Of a stretch of DNA of 64,000 nt, positions 51,180 to 62,845 are shown piece by piece. How positions within the stretch are numbered: position 1 is the stretch's first letter; every line of letters begins with the position of its first letter. The notes beneath the pieces are model-generated. The model had not been told where the DNA came from. It made no database searches and worked only from the letters and a program-made list of their open reading frames with translations. Location of the stretch: NCBI GenBank assembly GCA_030323885.1, contig CM059194.1, positions 7,711,686-7,775,685 of the forward strand, in the 5' to 3' direction. The translations under genes and the position numbers were made by a program. The stretch comes from Branchipolynoe longqiensis (taxonomy: Eukaryota > Annelida > Polychaeta > Phyllodocida > Polynoidae).

Positions 51180-52850
51180 AACTTTCGTGCAAGTAGTAGT
51201 ACAGAGTGAATCTTTTTATCTAGGACTAGGAAGTGGCTATTCGTACAGGATCGTATGAATAGCCAGAGCACTAATTAAAGTAGTATGGCACTCCTTTATC
51301 ACGTCATATCTTATTGTATCCTCGTGCCGTCGCTCGAGGTTATGGTTATGGTTATAGTTGGGGTTATGCCGTATCATGGCTTATGGTTAGGGTCAGCTGT
51401 GAACACTGTTTCATCTTATGATTGGGTCAAAGCTAGTCATGTGACTACCACCGTACTAATAAGCGCTCTGGCTATTCATATGGTCCCATACAAATAGCCA
51501 CTGCACTGATTTTTCTTTTTCATAAAGTTAATTTCTAAATGTTACAGTTAGAAAGATCTTTTTATTCTGATTACAAAGATATATAATAAAAGTAAATCAC
51601 TCCATTACTCCCTGAGTTATGATTTTTTAAATAATTAGTTTACGCCCTTAATTTTGAGCACACTTTTCATGATTTTGCAAATGCTCAAATCCTGATCTTT
51701 GAGGGTTCCTGCTGAAGGCAATTTACAGATTAATCACATCATTATTTGTTTAACTTATTATTCCTAGTACAAATTCTAATCTCAATATTTTTCAGACAAT
51801 GCAAATAAATAGTTTTTGAGCAATTTGACATCAAACATGACAATTTAACCATTTTCACTAACCGTCCTTAATCAAAATCAGTTACAAATCATATCTTGAG
51901 TTCTATTTCAGATACCGACTTGATTCTTGTACCAAAATGATCGGAATGAAAAGATATATAATATGATAGCACTGTCCTTAAGCTACATCCATACGCCAAA
52001 AATCTTAAAAAACTAATGTATTTACTTTTATTACTGAGTTACTTGTGGTTGCTAATTTGAGCAGGCCATTCCTTTGGTTAAGCAGAAACTGCTCAGTGTG
52101 AGTGCTTATTGTGGATTAAGAAACCACACAGTTTTGTAGAGAAGGCATTGATCTATCTGATGGTATATTTTTAAAGAGTAATATATAATAAAATGAGGTT
52201 TTAAAAGCGTTCCAAAGTTTTCAAACCTCTGTCTCTGTTACTTCTCCCACCAAAAGTTGGAAAATTATCGATGTCGGACATCTGGGCACTTTTTGCGCTC
52301 ACAACGCTCGAAGGGTAAACTGCCACTGTCATAGAGACAACATTGAAACTACCCTAACTATCACAGTAATTTGTGCTTTTTGGTGCTTTGAAAGCAAATT
52401 TCTATTGTTTCTATTAAATAGTTCAGATCTTTCTCTACAATTTCACATTCAGCTATTTTTTTTATCAGACAATCTTGAATTTATTTTGCGAAAATAGTTT
52501 TTGACACCATGATCTGGTAAGGCTACCACTGGCACTGACACTCAGAATATCCCAACTTACACTATTATCTCTGTTTTTAATACTTTCAGAGAAAATTGCT
52601 CTTAGGTTAAATTAAATACTTTAGATCTTCCTCTTCAATCGCGCATTAAGATATTTTTAATCGATCTAATGAAAGCTTTTAAATTTATTTTGCAAAAATA
52701 AATGCTCCGCATAGATATAGATATAGCATTGCTGCAGCACAAATCACAGCGATGTTTTACCCTTCGCGGGCTAGTTTCCGGGGTTGTGACGTCAGGCCGA
52801 CATCGAGAATGGTGGGTAATAAAGCTAATGACCTCCAGATTTTTTCTTTT
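51180..52850. other. Long AT-rich stretch without recognised genes
   Basis: No ORF, RNA gene or clear repeat found. 51,340-51,400 has GGTTATGGTTATAGTTGGGG simple sequence. Confidence 0.4.
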
Positions 52851-52854
52851 TTGT

Positions 52855-53090
52855 TTGTTTGTACATTAGTTGTTTAAGTGGGGGAAATTTCAATCGCAGG
52901 CAATTGGTCTTCCTCATTCCACTGCTCCTTGACCTATCCTGATAATGCCGAGCACCTGGCTAGGAAGTGACAAGTATCAATTTTTAAGACATTGGTTTGA
53001 CTCCACCAGGATTCGAACCCACGACCCCACGAACTACCACACGGGAGACGGGCGCTCTAACTCATTTGGCCATCCCGTCTGGTTTATTGC
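52855..53090 (-). mobile_element. SINE-1b copy
   Basis: Alternative tail at the left (ACATTAGTTGTTTAAGTGGG; GTCTTCCTCATTCCACTGC), head at the right with GATTCGAACCCACG and GGCCATCCCGTCTGG. Confidence 0.75.
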
Positions 53091-53618
53091 TCTGACCTAC
53101 TGACGCTGAGCAGGCCGCGTTTTAAGATGGGTGGTGCACCGAGTGTAACTAAGGTTTTTGCCCTGGCGACACGGTCACACGGTGCACTGTAACTTACTTC
53201 AAACACTGTTTAAACATTTTTTTTTTTTTATTGAGGCTGTATTTATACTGTCCATAGCATATAAGCCTGGGTATTCAGGCTTGTTTTCAATGCTGGCCAG
53301 CTGTAGTGTTGGTGTTGTCTTATCACACAGTAGCTGCTGATAAGGTATTTGATTGCCTGTATTTCAGTAGCAGATAGATAGTTGGTTGGTCTGGTTAGTA
53401 CTATAGTAGTCTATGTTAATTTTTTTTGGATTTTCTTGGCATATATGTGCTTTATTTTTTCTACTCTTATTTCTAGACTAGCCTACTCCTATTTACATAT
53501 CATAGGCTTGTACGCAGCTGTGAGGTGTGTTATCTGGGTGCTTTTGGTATGGTTACCTTCCATTGGGCGTCTCGCTGGTGGGCCGTGACATGTATCACCT
53601 GCCCCTTTGCGGTGCAGC

Positions 53619-54989
53619 TTAGTTGGGGGTTCCTAGCCTTATTTTGCACAGATATTTTTTGTATGTTTTTAGGTCAGGAATTTGTCGTTCCTTTACTGTT
53701 TGGGCATTCCACACCTTGGCAGCCATTTCTAGCGTGCTTCTCTCGTGAGCTTTTATTTGGCTTCTGGTCTGCTTTAGTAGTGGCGCATTATTTGCTCTAG
53801 TTGCCCTTTGTGGTTTTGTTAGGAGTTTATTGTCTTGACTATAGCTGTATGCTAATGTTTTCAGATGAATTATTCTCCTATTTTCTAGCACTGACCCTTG
53901 GGGTACACCACATGTGACAGGTTGGTTGTCTGATAGTGTATTGTTTATTTTTGTTCTCTGTTGCCTGTCTTTCAGGTAGCATTTTATCCAGTCCATAGTG
54001 TTGGATTTTATGCCCATGGATTCTAGTTTTTCCAATAGTATGTTATGGTCTACTGTATCGAATGCTTTGCTGAAGTCAATGAAGGCTGCTCCAACTAATT
54101 GTTTTTGGTTCATTGACGCCAATATGTCATTTGTTAGGTTAGCTATTGTTTTAGATGTGGAGTGCAGTTTCCTGAAACCTCCTTGTCTTTCGTTTAGTAT
54201 ATTGTTTTTTTCCAGGTGTTCATTTATGTGTCTATGTAGCACTTTTTCAATGAGCTTGCCTGGGGTTTGAAGAATCGATATTGGCCTGTAGTTTCCCATG
54301 TTTTGTTTGTCTCCACTTTTGTGGATAGGGGTAATGGTTGCCATTTTCCAGGCTGAGATAAAATGCCCCTGTTCAAAGGAGATGTTGAATAGGTCGACTA
54401 TAGTGGCTGGGATGGCTTGGAGTGCCTCTTTCAGCATTTTGGTTGGTATTTCGTCTATTCCACTTGGTTTATTTGTGTCTATGTCATTTATTAGTTTTTT
54501 TACTTCTATTATATCTGTTTTGCAGGTGGGGATTTCATTCTGCACAGTTCCTGATCTATTTTCCCACCTTTTTTTAAATTTTCCTGACAGCGTTTGTCCT
54601 ATTGTGGCAAAGTGCGTGTTCAGTTTGTTTGCTGCATCTTTGTCTGAGAGTATTGTCCCTTCGTTATCTTGGAAGGTTGTGTGCTCTTCTTTGTTATTTT
54701 TGGGGAATAATAGGTCTACATTCTTCCAGAATCTGTTTGTATTGCTTCCCCAGTCTCTGTCCTGCTTTATTATGTATTTCTTTTTTGCTGTTCTCACAGC
54801 TTTGAGAGAGTGGTTTCTGGCAATATGGTAGGCCAGTTTGTCTTCTATAGTTTCTGTGAGCTTTGCTTTATTACCCAGTTTACTTTTGGCTATGATGAGC
54901 GTTAGCAGGTCATTGTCTACCCAGGGGTCCTGGTTTTTTTGTATTTTTATTTTCTTAGATAAAAAAAAGACTTGACAAAACATACACAC
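53619..54989 (-). mobile_element. Non-LTR retrotransposon reverse-transcriptase ORF with internal deletion (456 aa)
   Basis: A single open frame. N-terminal part (about 20-170) has the usual pre-RT region; then GIDEIPTKMLK (178-187), NYRPISIL (233-240), GGFRKLHST (270-278), the catalytic-motif-A strand AAFIDFSKAFDTVDH (301-315) and GVPQGSVL (361-368). Immediately afterwards the protein jumps to the C-terminal thumb (LLTKPQRATRANNAPLLKQT, WNA), so the YxDD motif and palm are missing. The deletion kept the frame. The family resembles Rex1/CR1-like LINEs. It cannot be catalytic. No endonuclease domain precedes it in this frame. Confidence 0.82.
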
Positions 54990-55089
54990 ACAGAAAGAAC
55001 AAGCTTTTTAATGATATAATTTCTATTTCTATACTAGCTGAAAAAGACCACAAACTTGTGGTTACAAAATCAACCAGATGGGATGGCCG

Positions 55090-55440
55090 GATGAGTTAGT
55101 TTGTTTGTTGTTTTACATCCTAGCAACATCCAAGGTCATATCAGGACAGGTACCGACTTGTGACAGTGCGCACTCATGGCGACGTTATAGTGCTGTCCCA
55201 CTTGGAAACCAGGCTGTCAGCACCATGACCTGGTATCCCACTCAGTCACATTATCCTGACACTGAGCACACCAGTCCTTGCCCTGTCCTTGCCCTGTCCT
55301 AATAATGCCGAGCGCCTCGCTAGGAAGCAACAAGTATACATTTTTAAGTCATTGGTTTGACTCGACCAGGGTTCGAACCCACGATCTACCAGCGCAGGAG
55401 ATGGACGCTCTAACTCATTCGGCCAGCCTGTCTGGTCCCG
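55090..55440 (-). mobile_element. SINE-1, full length
   Basis: Tail GTTTGTTTGTTGTTTTACAT, body with a 14-bp internal duplication (CCTTGCCCTGTCCTTGCCCTG), head with GGTTCGAACCCACG. Confidence 0.78.
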
Positions 55441-55640
55441 GATGAGTTCGAGCGTCTGTTTCATGTGTTGGTAGATCGTAGGTTTGAATCCTGGTCAAGT
55501 CAAACCAAGGACTTAAAAATTGATACTTGTCGCTTCCTAGCCAGGCGTTCGGCATTACTAGGATAGGGCAAGGAGCAGCGGAATGAGGAAGACCAGTCGT
55601 CTGTGACTGAAATTTCCCCTGCTTAAACCACTAATGTACC
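55441..55640 (+). mobile_element. SINE-1b copy, head-to-head with SINE-1
   Basis: Opposite orientation to the copy just before it; the two heads abut at about 55,438, making an inverted pair. Confidence 0.7.
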
Positions 55641-55721
55641 AAAAAAACCCACAAAAAAACTAGTTTCGTGAAACCGGGTCAAAATCAACACTCAGCCCGC
55701 AGTTTGGAGTACCTACTAACA

Positions 55722-56125
55722 AACCCGAGGCACTTTTTGGCACATCCTACAGACTCGGGTTGAATAAATGAATACGCTCTGGGTGGACAAAATGGTGGCT
55801 TAATCTAAAACGTAATATTTGTTTTCAATAACGGATATAAGTACAGCAGAATAGGATTTAAATTATGTTATGATTGTAGAAGCTGACAATCTGGGTTATT
55901 AAAAAAAAAAGCATTAAACAACACGTGGGACTTGGACTAGTAGCTGTTATCCTACAGGTACCCCTACAGGTACCAGCACAAATGTGACGTCATCGCTCCT
56001 AGCAAACCCCAGCCAAGAGCTGGGTTACTGGGGTGGGGTCGTTTTGCACCCGGCACGTGTATTTCTCGACTCCACTCAAGGTGTTCGATTTGAAATTCTG
56101 ACGACTCGGGTGATCCGAGTTGCCC
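55722..56125 (+). mobile_element. MITE-2 copy, ends eroded
   Basis: CACTTTTTGGCACATCCTAC, CGAATACGC-type and ACGACTCGGGTGATCCGAGT segments follow the MITE-2 order. The right end is directly abutted by MITE-4. Confidence 0.62.
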
Positions 56126-56635
56126 GGTGTGGCAGTTTCAGGCGTGCGCCAGTTTCAGGCGTGCGCATATACTCAAATTCAAGGCATTGTCAATGGTCAT
56201 GAGCACTCTTCATACAGAAAATGTGATATATCTCTAAAACCACACCACCTATTAACACATCGCTTGGTACACATATAGAGCACATCTTTACCAAAAAGAT
56301 TATATTAAATTTCTACGGTTAGGGTTCTTCATTTCTATTAATTTCGAATAAAACTAATTGTTTGCACTGCGTGTACCGTCAAACTCAAGGCATTGTCAAT
56401 GTGACAATGATGGTGAGCAATCTTCATACAGAAAATACAGAAAAAGTGAGATATCTCTAAAACCACACCACCTAGAAACAGATCGCTTGGTACACATATA
56501 GAACACATCTTTACCAAAAACATTTTTATTAAATTTATAAGGTTAGTGACTCACGACCATTGACAATGCCTTGAGTTTGAGTCTATGCGCACGCCTGAAA
56601 CTGGCGCACGGCTGAAAGTCAAAGTGCCACACCGG
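56124..56635 (+). mobile_element. MITE-4 copy Y1 (CCGGTGTGG ends)
   Basis: Ends CCGGTGTGGCAGTTTCAGGC and the complement of GAAAGTCAAAGTGCCACACCGG. Inside, about 100 bp is tandemly repeated (TATCTCTAAAACCACACCAC at about 56,228 and 56,450), and the flanking CAAGGCATTGTCAATG pairs with CATTGACAATGCCTTG. Confidence 0.75.
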
Positions 56636-57111
56636 TGTGGTGGTTTCAGCGGGTTCCCGTGCTCAGAGGTGTCCCTCGCTTCTGCGCTGCTTCTACGCAT
56701 GCGCGGATTTCGCATCAACTCGGGTCACCTGAGCCACTTATTGGCGCATGCGCACATCCTACAAACTCGGGTCGAATAATCGAATACGCTTCTCCGCGCT
56801 CGGGTGGACAATCTTTTTTATTTTTTTTTTATGACCGATAAAAATACAGCAAAATAGGATTTAAAGTATTTTATGATGGCCCAGTTTACCTCTATTTCCA
56901 TTTAATTAATCTAAGTTATTCTTTTTTTGCACATGGCACGTGTATTTGTCGACTCCACTCGCCGTGTTCTATTTGAATTTCTGACGACTGGGATGACCCG
57001 AGTCGCCCGGGTAGTGTTAATCGATTACGGCCATCCTTATTAGATTCTGACGCATGCTCAGAAGCGAGGGACACCTCTGAGCACGGGAACCCGCTGAAAC
57101 CACCACACCGG
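56632..57111 (+). mobile_element. MITE-4 copy Y2 with long terminal inverted repeats, containing a MITE-2
   Basis: About 50 bp at each end are near-perfect inverted repeats (GGTGTGGTGGTTTCAGCGGG... and ...CCCGCTGAAACCACCACACC). It shares its first CCGG with the last CCGG of Y1. A MITE-2 lies inside at about 56,714-57,033. Confidence 0.78.
56714..57033 (+). mobile_element. MITE-2 copy nested in MITE-4 Y2
   Basis: Starts CAACTCGGGTCACCTGAGCC and ends TTAATCGATTACGGCC, the latter matching the terminal repeat of the 7,943 copy. Confidence 0.68.
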
Positions 57112-58085
57112 GTCGTGTTACGGCCACATTGTTAGAGGGCTGCGGAAGTCGAGAATTATACTCATACTGGCACCATCTAATAACATCATGCAAACATATG
57201 ACACAGTAATTGAGTAAAAGTCATACAGATGATATAATTGCTTAGACCGTAGGCGTCGTGGAAATTCCAGATTCAATTGCACAAATCTCAAACTAATCTA
57301 CTCCCAGCGGCAATGAATCGGCGCTGAGGAGAGGGAGGGTGAGTTTGTTTGGATCTGCCGACATCTGTCATGTAAAGCTTTCAATGAGAGATACGGGATT
57401 ATGGCGTGCCGAGCTGTGAAGCAAACCGAACACAGCCCAGGCGCAAAATGTAAACAGAAGATTGGAGACGTCAGTGACATCACAATGAATCTTTCAATAC
57501 TATCACGGTTTAGATCAAATAAAAACAGAACCAAACAACAAATTCAGCCTCTACCGACAGCTTTCACTCACCTGATTTGGTCATTTTACTAGTGAGATCG
57601 AAATATAGTATTCCGTTTAGACTGTTGGATTGTTGGATCCATTCGCCTTTGCCTCAAATTTGGCGCCTGACGAACGAGACTTCCGGTGAGATTTTGAAGT
57701 CGCGTACACTGGTCCTCGCTGGGTTCTCTCCCCAAGTGCAACGTTAGCCGAAGCAGCATGGCATTATGAACCAAGTTGATTCGGTGCTCAGCCCGCCATC
57801 TAGTGTCAAACATAGTGTTTTGCGGCAAAGGAATGGCACCAGGTGGCGGGACCATACATGAAAGGTCTTATTAGCTTCTGGAAAGTAGAAAGGTTAGGAC
57901 CGACCCCGCTTGAAAACGGTGTCGAGAGCAAAATGGCCCGCGGCCATTGAATTTGCTGATACGCGCAGTGCAAAACGTCAATTTTATTTTATTATTAACC
58001 AATCGCTGTCGTCCACCCTGCTTGCTGCGTAGTGAAGTTTGACAAGCTATTTCCGTTTCCGTTTGCTGGCTTTTGGTTATTATCT
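57112..58085. other. Stretch of mixed composition, no confident gene
   Basis: Small frames exist on both strands (plus 57,401-57,592; minus 57,855-57,589, 88 aa and Arg-rich) but no domain is recognised, and no splice-supported model could be built. Confidence 0.35.
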
Positions 58086-59553
58086 CATGAATAGGATCTC
58101 CGGCTTCTCCTGGGGCGCCCCGGACGGTGTACTCGCACTGTTCTACCGCCAGGCAGTCCGCTCCCTCTTCGACTACGCTGCTCCCACACTCGCTCTCACA
58201 GCCCTCGGGCTTGACAACCCCCAAACTCGACTACCCAAGAACAAGATCTTCCTGAACGAGTTCCGGAAACTTGAGAACATCCAACATCGGGCTGCCAGGC
58301 TTGTCCTCCGTGTTCCCAGCACCACCAGGATTGAGATCCTCCTCCTTGAATCCGGCCTCCCTCCCCTCCACCTCTGAGGCAAACAACTTCTCACCACCCA
58401 CCTCACAAGAACCCTCTCCTCAGGCCTTTCACCAACAACCCGCAGAGCCGCGGCCTACCTCCGAGATGGGACCTGCGGTCACCCTCACATCTCCTACCGC
58501 CTCATGGACGCCATCACCACCCTCAAGGACTCCCATGGACTCCACATTGCAGACTCCGCCCTCAGTCCTCACAAGCCACCATGGGTGTCCATCCCAGTGG
58601 AAACCCGAACCACCAACCTAGTTGCTGCCAAGGTGGCATACATGACCCCAGCACTCCACTCCCTGGTTCTCGAGGCCATAACTCAGGCGAACGTGGACTT
58701 TCCCCTCGCAAAGACGGTCTACACCGATGGCTCCCTTGACCCAACATCAGGTAGAGCCGGAGCCGGAATCTTCATCCCGTTCTCCAGCACAAAGAACACC
58801 ACCAAGGTGTCAGACTTTGCTTCCACTCTCGATACCGAGCTCACCGCCATTCACTTGGCCCTCGAAGACCTCCACACCTCAAGTGCCATCATCGTTACCG
58901 ACTCTCTGAATGCCATCAAAGAGATCGCCCGCCCAAATGCCCGACACTCACTTGCCATTGCGATCCAGATTATAATCTTGACCAGACATCAGACACACCT
59001 CAACACAGTCCTGCTATGGGTCCCTTCGCATATACAACTGTATGGTAATGACCAGGCCGACTGTGCCGCTCTAGCCGGTGCCAGCCGAGCAGACGTGGAG
59101 ACAGCCATCCTTTCATCCATCACCAAGCTGACCGCCACCGCTTCTCGAGCCACCACCAAACTCTGGGAATGAGCCACACAGAAGGAACAAGTACGGAACC
59201 CTTATTCAGTAAGCTGGCTCTGGTACACCCTGGTCAGAACAAACATCCCCCATCCAGTCAGCCTTCCTCCTTCTACCCAAGTCGCCGTCAATCACTTCAG
59301 GACTGGCTAGCGCCGTTGGATTGATGTCCCCAACCTCCAGCGCTGTCCCTGTGGCACTAAGATCTTCAATGTTGCCCACATACTCGCCTCATGTGGCGCC
59401 GTCGACAGATCTGCCATCAGTGACTTCAGGGCTCCTCTGGCTATCCTTTCCAGGATTTCCAAGTCATCCTGGAACTCACTTGCTCGCTTCTACCACCAGA
59501 ATGCAGACATCATCAACACTGTCGGTCGCCTAGACCATGACACCGAGGACTAG
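58086..59553 (+). mobile_element. LINE fragment: RT thumb, RNase H domain and C-terminal zinc knuckle
   Basis: A single frame with three in-frame stops (TGA 58,375, TGA 59,170, TAG near 59,310). Order: thumb region (YRQAVRSLFDYAAP; ENIQHRAARLVL), RNase H domain with YTDGS (catalytic Asp), DTELTAIHLAL (Glu), VTDSLNAI (Asp) and WVPSHIQLYGNDQAD (His, Asp), then RCPCG...HILASC, the Cys/His knuckle typical of these LINEs, and a TAG end. Codon composition is GC-rich, unlike its surroundings. The 5' part is missing. RNase H would remove RNA from RNA:DNA hybrids during retrotransposition. I/Jockey-like placement is inference. Confidence 0.85.
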
Positions 59554-59689
59554 CAGGCCCCACCTCATCGCCATAACTGACACTACCAACTAACCACTAA
59601 TTTTCACTAACAACTAACAGGTAACCCCACCCACTGCCTAACTAACTTCTTCCTCTGGCCTTGGCCGGACTTACTGTGCATACCGGTGA

Positions 59690-59835
59690 ATCTGGAGGGA
59701 CTGAAGTTTGGATCCTGGTCGAGTCAAACCAATGACTATAAAATAGGTACCTGTTGCTGGTCGGCGCTTGGCGTTACAAGATCAGGACAAGGACTGGGCG
59801 CACAGTGTCAGGATAATGTGACTGTGTGTGTGGGG
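59690..59835 (+). mobile_element. SINE-1 fragment
   Basis: GGTCGAGTCAAACCAATGAC, ACAAGATCAGGACAAGGACT, GTGTCAGGATAATGTGACTG; 3' half missing. Confidence 0.6.
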
Positions 59836-59839
59836 GGTG

Positions 59840-60310
59840 AATGACGACCATTAAATCACACCCACCCACCACACCCCTTCACCCCACCACACAACCCCCC
59901 ACCACACACACCCCACAGCCCCACCACCCACCAAAGCCCTCACCATACACCAAAACCCTCACCCCCCTACACCCCCACCTACACCTATACCCCCACTATA
60001 CCCCTACACCCACCACACCCCCTAAGCCCCACACACACCACACACCCCAACACCCTCCTCACCCCACACACACACTAAAACCCTCACCACACCCCTACAC
60101 CTCCACCACCCACCCCTACACCCCACCACATCCACCTACACCCCAACCACACCCCTTCAACCCCCACCACACACCCCTACATCCCCACCATACATCTCTG
60201 TCAAACACCCCTACACCCCCACCATACCGATATACCGCTTTTCCCTCTATTATCGCCCACGATGGCCCGACTTGCATAGCAGCGCCGTCTGGAATGTTAG
60301 TACCTTCGGT
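59840..60310. repeat. CA-rich minisatellite with the same end as the 22,100-23,155 element
   Basis: CCCCACCACACACCCCTACA-type units followed by TATTATCGCCCACGATGGCC and GCAGCGCCGTCTGGAATG, a close match to the right end of the inverted element at 23,070-23,140. Confidence 0.68.
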
Positions 60311-60537
60311 ACCCCATTGCAAGAGATATCGTAGTACCATATTTCAGCACCTGGGCCACAGCGCTATTCAAAATGCAACAATATTTGGCCAACCATTTTG
60401 TTAGCCGCTTATCAGCTGCCCCTCGAGGCTCGTTTCCTGTTTGCTCTCGTGAATAATGTCGGTGGGACATATTTATTAAACTCCTCCAGTAGGTAGCCTC
60501 AGCTCCCCAACCCCTGGGACTGGATGGACCATGTGGA

Positions 60538-61719
60538 CCGGTGTGGCGTTTTCAGCCGTGTGCCATTTTCAGCCGTGCGCAGTTGCTTCTGCGCATGCGC
60601 GGGTTCCCTGACTCCTTCAAACTGCAGCCTGTGGCGTTATCAGCCGTGTGCCATTTTCAGCCGTGCGCCCTTCAAATTATAATTACAAAAACGTACCCTG
60701 ATTAATTCTTGTTTTAAATATTAAAATGCCAAATGTGTCAACAAAAATATATAACTATTGTTTTAAATATTTATAATGGCTTGGGTAGGCTCATGCATAC
60801 AAATTTTGAATACTTTAAAAAAATTATCTGAATGGTCTAGAATTAAAGAGCTTAATTGACAGATAAACAAATTTCTTAGTTTTAAAATAATAATTCACTA
60901 TGGACAAAGTTATTGCGATTTGCAGAAATGCGGGTACCTTGGGTTTTGGGGTTTGGGGGAGGGGTTATTTTAATTATTCTTTTTGTATCTCTATTTCCTA
61001 CTGCAGTGAATATCCAAATAAGTCTTAAGCCGTGTTTACACGGGCAATTGTAAAGCGAATTAGACAAAGCGATTTATATGAAGTGAAGTAGTGGCGTGTT
61101 TACACATGGAGCGGTTTAAGGCGGAAATCGATATCTGTGCATGAGCAAGTCCAGACTAACCAGCGCCAGTTTAGGTTCGTCGACGTCACCACGAGAGAGT
61201 GTGGGTTTGACCTAGATATGTATTGATTGAATCGTATTGTTTTGGAACGGTCAAAACTTCTCCTGGGTAGTGAAACCCTAAAAATAAATGATGAAAAAAA
61301 TATCTGTGCACCTCTAGCCGGTTCATAGACCAAATGATATAATATGCGCTTTTGATCGACCGGAAAGTCAACAAACTAAGGTCTCGACTGCGTATGCGTG
61401 TTACATGCTTAAGCTAGTTCGCTTCATATAAACTACCTCGCGAGGTGGTTTACATAAAGTGAATCATATGAATCGAATCAGCCCTAATCTGCCTCAGAGT
61501 CGCGTTTACATGGCGAATGTGAGGCGAACTAGGCAAGGCGCATTATTTGAGCCGTTTTCACTCGCCCGTGTAAACACGGCTTTAGTGAACTGTTTTAGCT
61601 GACAGTTTGAATCTGGATGGATTTTGACACATGCGCAGACGATGCTGTTAGATTTTGACGCATGCGCAGAAGCGATGAGCACGGCCGAAAATGACAGTGA
61701 GCTGAAAACGCCACACCGG
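60538..61719 (+). mobile_element. MITE-4 copy Y3, carrying a nested MITE-5
   Basis: Ends CCGGTGTGGCGTTTTCAGCC and the complement GCTGAAAACGCCACACCGG. Subterminal TTCTGCGCATGCGCGG and its complement-like match near 61,640-61,670. Confidence 0.75.
61028..61581 (+). mobile_element. MITE-5, 554 bp, perfect 18-bp inverted repeats, TTA target duplication
   Basis: Ends AGCCGTGTTTACACGGGC and its exact complement, flanked by TTA (61,025-61,027 and 61,582-61,584). A 3-bp TTA duplication is typical of PIF/Harbinger-derived MITEs. Inside are palindromic GCGAATTAGACAAAGCG-type motifs. No transposase. Confidence 0.85.
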
Positions 61720-61998
61720 GCTGTAAAGATTAGATAGGTGCATGATAGAACACAAATAAAAGATTCACCCCTACACAGAGTAGGGGGTGAATGACGACCC
61801 TGCCAAAATCCGAGCAAAATCTGTTAGAACCCGTGTTTTAATACGCAATGTGAATACACGAAGTTAACAAATTGGTAGAGAATGCAAAAAAAACACGACT
61901 CGAAACCAAAATGGTGGCGACAGAAACTTCTCGATTAGATTAAAATCCCTGAATCCACATGATGTAATAAATTATTCACCACAAAAGTAGCGGGCTAT

Positions 61999-62225
61999 AT
62001 GTTTGTTGTTTGTTGTTGTTTTATGTCCTAGCAACATCTAAGGTCATATCAGGATAGGTACCGACTTGTCACAGTGCGCACTCATGATGACTTTATAGTG
62101 CTGCTCCACTGGAAGACCAGGCCACCAGCACCATGACCTGATATCCCACTCAGTCACATTATCCTGACACTGGACAAACCAGTCCTTGTCCTATCCTAAT
62201 AATGCCGAGCGCCAGGCTAGGAAGG
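61999..62225 (-). mobile_element. SINE-1 copy, head missing
   Basis: Tail GTTGTTTGTTGTTGTTTTAT, full middle, stops at GCCAGGCTAGGAAG. Confidence 0.7.
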
Positions 62226-62229
62226 CTAT

Positions 62230-62845
62230 AACAAATACGCGTTGAACTATATATATTTAACACTTTAGATTGCAAATAGGGCTTGCCGGATGAGATAACG
62301 CTAAGTGGCACTGTATACTGCCATATCGGCTCACTCGGAATCATTGTTCTTTATTTATGTACGCTATGCTAACCAAAATGGTGCTAATTATTGTCATACA
62401 TATATAGGATGGCATAATTAAACTTACTTTGATCAGATGTACCTAAAGAATTGTGAGAAAGGTTTAAAAAATTTATTGTTGACTGTTTCCCCTTTTCGCT
62501 GAATGATCTGTAAATAGGAATCATGTTGAGATGCAGAGTAGTCTGGTGCCCTGGGCTCCTCCCCCGACATGGTTCCTGTTAGCATGGTCCCCTGGCCTTA
62601 TCAATAGTACACCAAGAGTATGGACTGATAGTACACAAGCGCCACCGAGAGTTATCTCGGCCGGCCGGCAAGCCTTATTCATCTGGGCCCGCATGCAGGA
62701 GTCAGTGTTAGCGAGGCAAACCGGTGTTTGGCGGGAATTCCCGTTTAGCGGTGAAAAATAGCATGCACGAGTCAGTGATAGGCCTAACACCAGAAGCTTA
62801 AACTAGGTTAAGGTAAACCAGAAATTTAGCTAGTTTACAGCGGTG
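62230..62845. other. Unique sequence and an inverted-repeat arm
   Basis: No gene. 62,688-62,715 (CATGCAGGAGTCAGTGTTAG) pairs with its complement at about 63,370-63,392. Confidence 0.45.

Noticed and set aside
57589..57855. 88-codon minus-strand ORF as a small host gene upstream of KIF15
   Set aside because: No recognisable domain, splice-site support or conservation evidence, and it lies among mobile elements.
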